Below, piece after piece: positions 1 through 12,037 of a stretch of 64,000 nt of DNA. The notes under the pieces were generated by a model. The model searched no databases, was not told the DNA's origin, and was given only the letters and a program-made list of their open reading frames with translations. The translations under genes and the position numbers were made by a program. Source of the stretch: Holacanthus passer (Eukaryota; Chordata; Actinopteri; Pomacanthidae); contig JAFREQ010000015.1 of NCBI GenBank assembly GCA_025331565.1, forward strand, positions 248,001 through 312,000, in the 5' to 3' direction. Numbering within the stretch: the stretch's first letter is position 1; each line of letters opens with the position of its first letter.

Positions 1-1001
1 ATTCACCGTTTCACTGTGTGAGTGTGAGTGTGCGTGTGCGGATGTGTGAGTTTATGCAGTTGTGCAAGCATGTGCAACCTCTGACTGTTTATTTATCTGT
101 CTGTGTTTATGTGCATAAATGCGCACGGGTGCTTGCACATTTGCCTGTATGCTGTGCAGTGGGCATTTCTGTCTCAGGGCCGAATGTGTGTGTGTGTGTG
201 TCTGGACATTTGTGTGTGTGTGTGTTCCTCCCCCTAGACCTGTTGAGGGCTTTCTCTCGCTCACCCCGCCACACATGTGATAAATGTCCCTTATCGCCTC
301 TGTCATTGTAATAGCTGCACAACAGGCCCAGAGAGAGAGAGAAGGGGGGAAAGAAGGATGGAAAGAGGGATGAGAGAGGGGAGAAGGAGGGGGTCTGTTG
401 AGAGAGTCACAGTGACAAAAAAAAGATGGTGAGAGTGGGAGAAAGAGAGACGAGAGGGAGGGATGGCGGCGTGGAATGGGATAGCTGGAGTTATCAGCCG
501 GTCTTGTAGGGGAAGAATACGCATCAAGCTGCCAATCATCCGGCCTGAAAATTGCTCTGAGATTTGAGTCCCCAGACGGTGTGTGTGTGTGTATGTGTGT
601 GTGTCCAGAGAGAGAGAGAGAGAGTATCCAAAGCCCCTGTCGTCTCTGTGCTATTACTGCCCCCATCCTTCCACCCGTCCCTTCATCCGACCATCTCACC
701 CTCTCTCCTCTCGCCAGTTTTAAAGCTCAAACTCAAAAAAACACATCTTCTCTCTCTCTGTCACTAAAACCTATACTCAAGTTGTTTGAAACACTGTTGT
801 CGTCAGCGGCACCGGCTATTAGGGGAGGGCGAGAGACACCGAGAGAAAGAGAGAAAGAGAGGGGGGAGGGATGATGGGAAAGATGGAAGAGAAAGAGAGG
901 AGAAGAGAGGCAAAAAGAGAAGAAGGGTTAATATGTGAGCAGAAACCATTTCAGTCTCTTTAATTTTCTATTGATCTGAGCTACAGGCCTGTACCCTCAA
1001 C

Positions 1002-1003
<2 letters not shown>

Positions 1004-1056
<53 letters not shown>
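1004..1056 (+). repeat. (TG)n microsatellite, 53 bases
   Basis: An uninterrupted TG run lies in the intron. Confidence 0.98.
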
Positions 1057-1057
<1 letters not shown>

Positions 1058-4000
1058 GAAAGCCTCCATACCTGCCATGACTGCCATGTTGCATGTATCT
1101 CCAAAGATGTGGACTTTTTTCAGATAAACTAAAGAGTTGAATGATCCATAATCGGTTGAGAAAATGTTGCTCTGATAACCACATATCTTCAAAACAACTT
1201 TTCATGAGGTGACATGGCATTTTAGGTAATGCAGTGAGGATTTTTTTTTTTAAATAATTTATTTATCTTAAGAACTAAGAGAATACTTAACTTAATCCTT
1301 CAGTTTATGTGAAAAATTCTAAATCACAGCTTTGGGGATCCATGGTTTTCACAGGAGAGCAACAACATGAAGAGAGAATGTTAGAATATTTCTAAAAATT
1401 AGGAATGATAAACTGTCTTTGCTTTCCATCCAGTTTGACTTGATTATTTATCTTGAATCTCAAAATGTTTTTTAAAAATCCCGAAACCAGTGAAAGTTCT
1501 TTAGAAAAAAAAATGGAACATTCATGTAATTCATATATTTGTCTCTCTGTTTTTAGGATTTAAAGATGATATAATTAAATAAATAAACTTGTGATGTGGA
1601 TGAAATGATGTTCATTTTATGGAATGTTACCTCTTCAGAGGAAAATACCAAAGGCCTCACAAGAGCAAAGTGTAGAGAAACATCCCCCTCTATTGGACAG
1701 TGTGATATCACCAGGCAGAGGGAATCTGCGAACCACAGGACTGAAGTGTGAGGAAGGAAAGGGAGAAGGAAGGGATGGAGGAAGAGGTGACAGGCCTGTA
1801 GAGCAGAGAGATAGCCAATTCATAAACATCACAATGATTTCCAATTGCAGCAGTGTGATGCAATCATGCTGTATCTGATTGTCCCAAATGCACAACCCCC
1901 CCCCCAACACACACTCACACAAAATACCCTCAGGTGTGACTTGTGCAATACCCCACTCCAGCAGATAGACATCTTTGGCCTGCTCCTATCAAGTCTTAGC
2001 ACCTAGATATATTTTTCACAATCCCAATTTCTGGCTTGTCTTATTAGACAGGGAATGAGAGAGAGACAGACAGGCAGGCAGAAAGACAGACATGGCGGCA
2101 GAGACAGGCATTATAAAGAATGTCGTGTGGGTATAGAGTATTCATGTATTTTAGGCTAAACCAAAATAAGACAACATGATTTTTCCATCTGGATCGAGTC
2201 TTTTCTCAAGTGGTACGAGTCAGTGTGGGTAACAATTTGTCCTAATGTTTTCCTGTTATTTTATTTTTATTTTTATGACTCTCTAAAATCTCATTTTAGA
2301 ACAAAAGTGCTCATATAAATTATATTATGTGAGTGGAGTATAAATGATTCTGTGTGACATTATGAAATGCTGTGAAAGTCGTGTTTTCACAAGCAAACCC
2401 ATGTAGTCTGGTCTGGTTTGGTGCCAAGGAACGCTCTGATTCTTGGAACTGAGGGTGACCCACAGCACCCACTGTCATGAGGACATGGCAAGCACCCAAA
2501 CCACAACACAGCACCCCAAGGCGTAGGCCCGACCAGGGACCTAGGAAAGTTTTCATTATCTGGGTTGCACTCATTTTCCAAAGGGTCCTGTGGTCCGTTT
2601 TTATTCCAACTAGAACAACTGACACCCAAGGAAAACACAGAATTCCCATCAATAAACTCTGAACTTAAGTGTTTGTCAGTGCAAATAATTACACCATATC
2701 TGCAGCAAACTTTGCTCAACCTGACCAAACTCTGTACAAAAAAATGACTTTTATTCTCATCAAACTTGATATCTGTGTTGTGCCAACAGAGATTACCGAG
2801 ATGCAGGAAGTTTGCTTTGTGTCCGTTTGATTTCTATTCCGTTGACACTCTGGTGAGAGGGGTAATATTAGCAGACAGCTAGACAGACAGCTAGATAGAT
2901 GGAAGGCCAGACTGCTCCCCTTGTATGAAGGATTATCCCCTATCCTCTGTTTGTGACAAGAGCTGATAAGGGCCTGAGAGGAGAGGCAGCAAGAGGCTGA
3001 GAGGGCTAGTGACACACACACACACACACATATGCACATATAATCCACAGCGAGAGAGATATCAATCCATCATTTAGAGCCAGGGATTCAGCAAGAGGAA
3101 ATAGGTTCTTCTCAATCGCTGACAACCCAACACACACTCGGGCAGACACACACCTACAATAGCATCTGCTGTACAAAGGGCTCATGAGGTTTCAGAGTTG
3201 AATGGGGCTGTTTGAATGACTGTTCAATTTCATCCATTTATCTGATTTACATTTGGCTATTGTTGTCGCCACGGCTGTGTATCTATGTGTGTTTAAAGCT
3301 GTTATTGTGCCTGAATGACATCAGTGTCACTAATAGAAACCATAAATCTAAATGTTCTATCATTATCGTCATTTTTTTCTATATGTGTTGTTAAATAAAA
3401 GGAAGGGAATGCTCCAGTAATTTCTATTAAACATGAACCAGAAAACATGCAGCACAATCTGTGTTAAATCCTTTCATTTAGCTTCTATTAGCAAAAACAT
3501 GCTTTTCTAATGTAGGTGTTGTTTAATTGTAATTACAGAGTAAAATATTATCAAGTTCATCTTCATTTTATGTGCATTAGCATAATTTTAGGGTGAAATA
3601 TGCTGTTTAGATGAGGATTTTTCTAGTGTGCAATATTCTGTCGGAGTGAAAAAGAAAATTAGAAAAAGGTGGGATGAACAGCAGAAGGCAGTAAAATGAA
3701 GAGAAAAGGTGGTTCAGTCCTACAAAGTACTGCAGAGGTTCTGCCTCTCAGTGTGTGCATGTGCATGAGTGTGTGCCACCGTTTGACAGGAACATGAAAA
3801 TCCCCGCTCCTCTCCTCAACATGACCACATCTCTTGAGGGATATGTGTGTGAGTGTGTGTGTATCTAAGGGTGTTAACATGGATTTGATATGTGTGTTTT
3901 CCTCATGAGGGACCCTCAGCGCTGATAGGAAAGCTTGAAGCATGTGACAGGTAGAGACAAGGACGGTAAAGAGATACCGAGCCATGGAGAGGGTTTCATT

Positions 4001-6204
4001 CATTTATTCCATCTTTTTGCTTCTTTGTCCTTTGCTTGGTCCTTCTGTCTTACTGTATAACCTTGAACCTAGAACATGCACTGCACTGATATCTGAGTGT
4101 GTAAGAGAAGCAGAGGGAGTCGGGCTATTGATTACAGTTTGCAACAACAGGTCAAAGGGTTAACATGTGTAAGAGGAACCTTATTGCAAGGTGTGGGGGT
4201 GCTGCGGTGGGAAGTGGTTTAGGGGTCTACAGGGGGCTTTAAGGCGATATAATACACTCTCTCACAATCTTGCAATGGCTGTAAAGAGCTCAGCTTAATT
4301 TCTTGAGATATTGAGCCCTATGTCTTGCAATGAAAATTTGTGATTCGTGGAGGAAAAGTGGTTCCGGTATGACTACAAGTTAAGAGGTAGTTGATTTTGA
4401 TACGTTTGATTACGTGATGAAACATTAATAGTCAAAGATCATCACCTAATACCTCTGCAATTTTATTAAATTATCCAAGAACCTCCCATGTTTCTCTGTT
4501 AAGAGATTTAAAGTGGGAAAATATCACCTCCTCTTTCTCCATTCCAGCTGCTTGAAAGAAAAAGACTGCAAGAGAAAAACTGGTGAAAAATAGAGGGTGA
4601 CACAGAGAAGGTGAAAGAGATACAAAGAGTAAGGAAAGAAATAATTTAGTCTAAGTGGGGCAAAGACAAAATGTGTAAGAAAGACAGAGAGGGTGTGTTT
4701 GGCACCGCATTGCTAAGCGCCAGGTTAGGTGGCAGGGCCATTTGGCCAAGGTGCCGGTGCTAGACTTGATGGATGAGACAAACTGCAGCCTCTTTTCTCT
4801 TGTAACTTTAAAATCATTAAGCCTTTTACACGGCCATGCAGATTTTTATAGCCACCTCAGACAATCTGCCGCTTGTTCATGTCTTTAGATCAGCAGGATG
4901 GGAGAAGACACGCAGGGGGAGGATGTGGATAATGTCATAACTTTATCTAATGTGGTTCATTTCGCTTACTAGTTATATTGTTGATTTATGTCACTTTAAA
5001 ATGGTTTATATTTTATACTTTATATTTGAATATTTGATTGAACTGCTATGTCTCATTTATTTTTGTTTATTTTGAGCCTTAAAATTTTTGGTGTCATTCT
5101 TTTTCTAAAGGGACACTAGTAATTAGTTATGAGAAAAATTTAATCATGAAGCACTACAAAGGCAGAAAACAGTAACAAAACTACAGAAATGGTGCAAATA
5201 AGAAAATATGTTGACCCAGCAAACTGTGTAAGATATATAAAGTTTGTTATGTCGTTTTTTATGGTTAAACAAATGGCAGAAAGTCAGATTCTGCCCTTAA
5301 CTCAATTATGATCAAATATATAGTTGCTGCATTTTAGCTTTGTAGTGCAGTGTTGGGAACTTGTTTTTTAAAGAGGCGCATTTTCTGAAATTATATCATG
5401 GTTTATGTTCCCTTTGATGCTGTTTCATTCTGAAATTATCCAAAGGATTTTGTGTGGTCTATGGTCACGAACCTTACAAAATATTTAAAGGGCAACAAAA
5501 ATATTCAGTTCAACAAAATCTGAGACGCAGTTTGCAGAAGACATGGTGCAGGATAAAAGGATTCACACCTTCTAAATGATATAATGTGGAATTTAGGTTT
5601 ATGCACAGGACCTTTCAGATATGCATACATTTCACATCTCATCTCTGATGATCCTGCTATCACAAGGCAGGTGAAAATGAAGTTCAGGTACGCAGCAGGT
5701 AATCCGGCTCTGGGAGGACAGCATGACATTGATCTAAGATTTTAATCTGCGGCTCCTCTTTGCCAGGCACGTTTCGCAATCACGAATACAACTAGGTTTA
5801 ACCAGGAGATACATGGTGAGGATATGAGTTGTATTAATAAAACCCAGTTAGCTAAGACAAACCTCTACCCAGCAAATAGCAGTGACATAACATAATCACT
5901 TTTTTATAGTATCCTTTTTTTTCATTTTCCTATGAGTGTGTGTGTGTGTGTGTGTGTGTTATACATAAGGTTTCTTGTACAACAGGCCAATAATGTTAAT
6001 GATAAACCAGCAGCAACAACAGGGTGGGTGTTCCTGCGATGCGCTCTAAATATTATCAATAACAGTTTGTGTGCATATGTAAGCGTGCGCATGCCTCCAT
6101 CTATCCATCCATCTATCCATCCATCAATCCCTCTCATTTTGCCTCCACAGGCCGCCTCCTCCGCTGTTAGGATTCAGTTAACACAGTGCAGGCAGCCATG
6201 GCAC

Positions 6205-6300
6205 CCTCATTAAAGCTAATTAGTTAAAACATCAGCCAATCTAGCGTTAATTGGCTTTGGTAATTAATTCAGCTGCTAGACCATATGAAAGCAGCAGGGA
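6205..6300. promoter_or_regulatory. Candidate conserved non-coding element
   Basis: Unique sequence with CTAATTAG, GTTAATTGGC and GGTAATTAATTC, several homeodomain-type cores in 70 bases, next to a purine tract. Conservation was not tested. Confidence 0.3.
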
Positions 6301-7473
6301 GAGAGATAATGAGAGGGAGCGAGAGGTAGAGAGAGGACGGAAAGAGAGCGGAATCAGAGGAGAGGGAATGGGGGAAAGGAAAGATGAAAGATGACAGAAG
6401 GAAAGGAAAAAGAGATTAAATGAGGGAGATAAAGAGAGATAAATAATAGAGAAGTAATGTGTAGGGCAGCCTTATTTCTCTAAGTGTCTGTCTCTGAATA
6501 CCAGTTACTGTCAGTTTTGTGGGTGTGTGTGGTGTTTAGGGCTGAGTCAGAGCGTCTATTTCAAACTTGCTGATGTCCCTCTTTGCCCACTGACACGGCA
6601 TGTTCCTGCCGTGATGAGGCCCTCTGGGATGGAAATGAGTGCCGACAGGCCTCACGCCCACACCTCTCTGCTAGGTATCCCTCCTCCTCCACACAGCTGA
6701 GGAAGGAGAAATGGAACAGAGGCAGTCAGCAGAGAGACGAGAGGACAGAGGGTCATAGGTCAGCGGAGGCAAAAAACGTCTCTTTCACTGTGTCGCATTT
6801 TAATGCGATGACACGCAAGATATGGAAAGGAGTTAACCATGCCATATTAAATGTATGACAATGACAGTCAGTGCAAAATGTTTTTTTAGTTTATAATCTT
6901 TTTCACCATTAGAATTCGTATAAAACAAGTGTAGTCAAAGAAGTAATGAACATCTCAATCAAAATGCACAGGTTTTCAAAATCATTTAATATGAATCATT
7001 AATCCTGATGTTTAATTATTCATTATTAATTATTATATTTTTAATAGCACAAGATAGAAATTTTACAAGACATCCTCAGAATTTAGATTTTCTCGTGACA
7101 GACATACGTCACCAAACAACTGTTTATCAGCCTTTTTTTATCCTATTTTTTTCCCTATATCACTGGGTACAATAGCTACAATACTACAATGAATATATAT
7201 GTTTAAATGCTCATGTTTGAATTCCCTTTCTGATATATAAACTCATAAACTCATACACTTGCTTTCATCTATATTCAATAAATTTGGTCTATTACCCTGC
7301 AGAAGGCCGGCAGGGAACTATGGCTTGAAGTGTGTGTGTGAGTGTGTGTTTGTGCATTACAGGGGTCTTGAATTGAGATTTAGCTTATAGTGGCTAGTTG
7401 TGCCTCTGCTCTGTGGGTCAGTGCTTGGTTAATGCTCCATTAATTTACTTCTTTCTCCCTCGCCACTGTCTCT

Positions 7474-7489
7474 CACACACACACACACG

Positions 7490-7520
<31 letters not shown>
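7474..7520 (+). repeat. (CA)n microsatellite with CACG interruptions
   Basis: A CA run is interrupted by two ACGC units. Further short CA runs follow to about 7700. Confidence 0.95.
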
Positions 7521-8762
7521 TGACAAGGAGATTGATTGAATAAACAGCTGTCAGTAGTTGGAGATAACCTCACTAGCATCACACCGCTGTCTGTTTCAGA
7601 CAGACACACGCACACACGGGCACGCGCAGTAGATTCCCAGGAGTAAAACCCACATTACAAATGCTGACACACACTTGTAAACTGACACACACATGCACAC
7701 ACACAGGGATCATCAGATGATCATTTATCAGTGTATGTTCAAAACCAGGCAGCTGAGGATTTATGACTTGTTAATATCATCTTCATCTTTTACTTGTGGT
7801 TCCCCAAATCCACCAAATTTCATTAAAAAGCATTTGCCTTATATTTAACCAGTGAAAACCCTTATTCTTTAAAACAATATCGTTTGTACACTGATACTTT
7901 TAGAGCTGCAACATTCCATCAAATAGAAATATTAAATGTGTCTGATGCGTCATTTTATTTTTTACAAATATCAAAATTCAGCCTGTTCAAAAGCACTAAA
8001 ATTTAAAACAATGTTCTGTGGGTTTGAAAAAGCTGTCCACAGGCCCCTTTCCCCTTATGACAGAATGAAAGAATATCCTACATATAGTAACAGTCACAGT
8101 GTTCCCATGTTGCCAAATGTCCTGTCCATGTAAAATAAATGCATCTTCCTATTTACATTGCGCTCTTTCTCACAGTGCAACATGCATACATTTACACATA
8201 GAAATGGTTTGAATCCCTAGACTTAAACAGACAGCAAACCACACTGCTACTATACACACACTCACACACACACACACACACCTTTTCCCTCTCTATCCTT
8301 CTATCCGGCCATCTCTTCATCCCTCCTCTCCACCATGCCGACATTTCATTTGCTTTTCTAAAAGTGACAACCCCAGGGAGCGAGGGGAGGGAGGGAGGGA
8401 GGGATAGTGAAAGAGCCTGGTGATGAGTTTTGAGCAGGGCGTGGAGGAGTGCTATTTAAAAGCGCCATGCATCATTGTCAGGGAGTGAGAACGCGCAAAC
8501 ACACACACGCACACACACGCACGCACGATCAGACAGACACGAGAAACACACACATGCACAGAGTAGCGCGACGCAGCCCGGGTGGCAAACTGAAGTTGAC
8601 CCCCGTTCCATTTCATCAAATGTCCTCTGAATGAGCCACACAGCCTCATCTATTTTGCACACACACACACACGCGCGCAGACACAGAGCTAGTGATCAGC
8701 CTAGTGTCTGGCCTGCTTAAATCACAGCTCACTTAAGAGAAAAACCAAATCACCTCACTGGG

Positions 8763-8793
8763 TGACACACACACACACACACACACACACACC
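8763..8793 (+). repeat. (CA)n microsatellite
   Basis: A pure CA run of about 30 bases; shorter CA/CG-containing runs occur at 8264-8281, 8500-8527 and 8658-8676. Confidence 0.95.
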
Positions 8794-9184
8794 TTGCTGG
8801 TCCCATTTGCGTTAATACAGCCCCTGGTTTTGGGCTTTAGGGCTCATATTTGCCATTATGGAGATGATGGCTTTACGGGGGGCCTCTCACCTCACCTTGC
8901 GTTGGTCGGGGAGAAGAGAGGGGAGAGTCGAAATGAAGGCTGACACCTCAGCGGGATTTATTTGATTGTGGATGCGAGGCGGTGTCATTCTGGGGAAGGG
9001 GAGAATAAGGGGGTGGATGAGACGAGGAGGAGGAGGAGGCCTGGACCCTCGGGCTAAGTGAAAAGAAGAGGAGAGGATGGCGGGGTGAAGGAAGAGGGGA
9101 AAGGGAATGAAGGGGAAAGAAAGAAATAAAGGAAAGGGAAAAGGAAGAGATTGAGGGGGAGCAGAAGTGGCCCTCTTTCCCTTT

Positions 9185-9340
9185 CCGTGAATCAAATCAA
9201 ATTCCCCTTATCGCACATTATTTGAAGAGGTTATCGGGCGCGGTAATGCGGTTACACGCCGGGCCGCGGCTGAGAGATTTCCTTGTTTACCGATGTTGGC
9301 GGGTGTTATAGCTAACCGGCCGGGCGAGCGGCGAGGGGAG
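9185..9340. promoter_or_regulatory. Candidate regulatory element, CpG-rich
   Basis: Unique sequence with many CpG, a forkhead-type TTGTTTACC, AATCAAATCAAAT and CGCGGTAATGCGGTTACACG. It stands out from the surrounding GA tracts. Confidence 0.3.
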
Positions 9341-10006
9341 GGTGGAAAGTGAAGAGGAGGAGGAGAAGGAGGAGGGGGAGACAAGAAAAGAGGGGTAGCG
9401 GGCATAAACACTTGATGCATGTCAGAAAACTCATTTAGAGGAACAACAAGGAGGGGGAATGGAAGTGTGTGTGTGTGTGTGTGTGTATGCACACACAAGG
9501 AGAAGACAGTTGTTCAAGGACAGGAAAACAGTGTCTACATGCAGACACTTTGTAATTCCATTTGGGAAATGTGCTTGTGTGTTTTGCCAGTGTGCATGTT
9601 GTGCACGTGTGCGTCCCCCACCAGCATACTGTACATGTGCCAACTCATAAATCCAACCCTCCTCTTTTCTGACTCTTATTGTTGCGCTTAAATCCAGTTT
9701 ACATGCGCAGTGCTCATTAGCTGATTGTGTGCAGAGTTTACAAGTGAATTCAAGCCCTTGCAAAAGATAGAAAATGGTCAAGTCAAACATTTCTGTCTGT
9801 TGTTTTCTTTTTTGTAAATGTTCAATCCAACAACTGTGTCTTTTAAAAGAGGACAAACTTAAAAGAAAAAGTTTAATTAAATGCTGATTGCTGTGACATA
9901 TATTCATCTAATCTATAGCCAGTACATGACAGATTTTTTTTTTTTTTTAGTTTTTGATTACAGGAACAGTCCGACATACAATCTCCTGTTCCCTGAGAGG
10001 CAGATA

Positions 10007-10113
10007 AAAGCAAAGGGATGACACGCAATACAGGTCATTAAATGGGATTTGGACCCACAGTGTTGTGAGTACATGGTTTGCCTCTTAGCCCAGTGAGCCA
10101 TGAGGACACCCCA
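10007..10113 (-). mobile_element. tRNA-like SINE fragment, minus strand
   Basis: On the minus strand it opens with CTCATGGCTCACTGGGCTAA, an A-box-like start. It continues with a B-box-like GTGGGTCCAAATCCC and then GCGTGTCATCCCTTT. The layout is that of a second fish SINE type. The extent is approximate. Confidence 0.6.
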
Positions 10114-10259
10114 AATGGTTTTTTATCTCTGGCCCCATTGAGAGCGAGTATTGAGCTGACAATCCCTGTCCTCTCTGGAGGTGGCCTTTTACCTCAGCTC
10201 ATTGTAGTCTGTGACTGGGAGCCTGCGCTATCTAGCATCTATTGATTCCCACTTCATCT

Positions 10260-10750
10260 GGACCAAAGCAACACAGGAGAGGGGAGAGAGACACTGACAG
10301 ACAGACAGAGAGAGAGTGAGAGAAGGTGTGTGTGTGCAGCAGAGGAGAAAAAGAAAAAAAAAAAAAAAAAAAAAAAAGAAGAAGAAGGAAGATAAAGGAT
10401 GCTGCTTCAAGTGTTAAAAGGGATTAAAGTTGCTTCATGATGGCTGACATTTGATAAATTTTCATCAGCTATTGGCTAAAGAGCCTCTGAAACCTAAGCT
10501 ACAATTGTTTCTAGTTCTGGGTGCACAAAGAAGGCCAAAAAATGTATGAGAAGAAAAAAGACAGAATAAAGTAGAAGAAGGAAGTGAGAAAGGAAAGGTA
10601 GGAAGGAAAGAAGAAAGGAGGAGGAGAGGAACCAAACCATGGTGAAAGTAAGGAAGTAAAGGAAGGAAAGCAGGATGATGAAAGCAAGGGCAAAAGTGAA
10701 ACCACACAAATACAAGAAAAAGAAGGGATGGGGAAAAAGAAGGAAGATTT
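10260..10750 (+). repeat. Long purine-rich tract (GA/A-rich on + strand)
   Basis: Most of this stretch is A and G, with gaps. Similar tracts lie at about 320-470, 840-935, 6296-6440, 9060-9165, 11430-11625, 12200-12390, 13205-13570 and 36430-36690. The ORFs found opposite them are composition artefacts. Confidence 0.7.
10354..10377 (+). repeat. Poly(A) tract
   Basis: An A run of about 24 bases lies inside a long purine-rich region (about 10260-10750). Other A/T runs lie near 24341-24358, 39247-39264 and 62210-62224. Confidence 0.9.
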
Positions 10751-11988
10751 TCCTCCTCTTTCGCTTTCCACTCTTCCGTATGATACTCTCTCCGCCTCAC
10801 CATCTGGTGTCTATAATTACCTGTCTAGTTGTGTGTGTATGTGTGTGTGACTCCCCTCATTATTTAAAACATATAGGGACATAAATTTTCAACCAAGAAC
10901 TTTTTTCATGTCAAAATTATATACGTGGTGTGTTTTCTTTAACTTTATATATATATATATATTCAATTCCTAGGATATTATAAGCTGTTTTTGGTGTAGT
11001 TCATGAAGTGAAGTCTGATTTATTTATAGAGCACATTTAACCCTAATTCTCTGTCTGGGGTGCCAGAGACCAAGGGTAGACAAGTGACATACAAACAAGA
11101 CACGTTGAAACCATCAGACCAGTAGGTTTGATTTCCCACTGCGTTATTTCTTAATTTTACTTTTATGTTTTCAGCAGCATGTGAAATAGAAGATATGCTA
11201 GTGACTTGTGGCTGTGATTCCCCTGACAAAGTCACACAGCTAAGATAGGAATTAGGGACTCCCTTCATTGAGTTAGGGCAAAGAGTACATGTCAGCACTA
11301 CAGCAGCTAGTAAATAAATCAGACAGAAGATACAAAAAGTCAGTGGATATGCTTCCTGCCAGCTGAGTGACATATTGTTTTGTCACATGAACAAAAACCA
11401 GTGAGAGCCATTAAGTGGATCAAGTGTCAAGTGTGAGATGAACAGGACGGAAGATAATGAAAGAGGAGAGAGTGATAGAGGGGTTGAATAAGGACAGAAA
11501 AAGAGAGAAAGGGGGATCTGGAAAGAGAAACAAAAGGGTGAAATCAGGAAAATGGGAGAAATGGAGAGGAGAGAGAGAGAGAGAGAGAAGGGAAAGAGTC
11601 AGAGAGAAAGAGAGATGAGACAATCCATCTTGGCACATTAGGGGGGATCAAGCCTACACTCCATCATGGCTGTCAGTGGGATGCACACCTCCTCTCTCCT
11701 CTCCTCCATCCATGCATCCATCCATCCCTCGTTCGCTCCGCCAGCCGGCATTTCACTGAAGAATCTCGGCACTAAAAAGTCCTGTCAGGCCTATTTCCTT
11801 GTTATTGTCCGGCCCTCTCGTGTCCTTCTTCCTCCTCTCCCCTCGTCTCCCTCTTCTGGATCGGATAGCTTCCCTCTGCTCCCTGAGATTAAACGCACCC
11901 TTGTTGCGCCGCAGGGTGTGTGTGTGTGTGTGTGTGTGTATGTGTTTGTTTGTTTGAGGTGTGAGGTCCAAAGCAGGACATGTTGGAA

Positions 11989-11992
<4 letters not shown>

Positions 11993-12036
<44 letters not shown>
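11993..12036 (+). repeat. (GT)n microsatellite
   Basis: A pure GT run of 44 bases follows a shorter one at 11916-11939. Confidence 0.97.
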
Positions 12037-12037
<1 letters not shown>

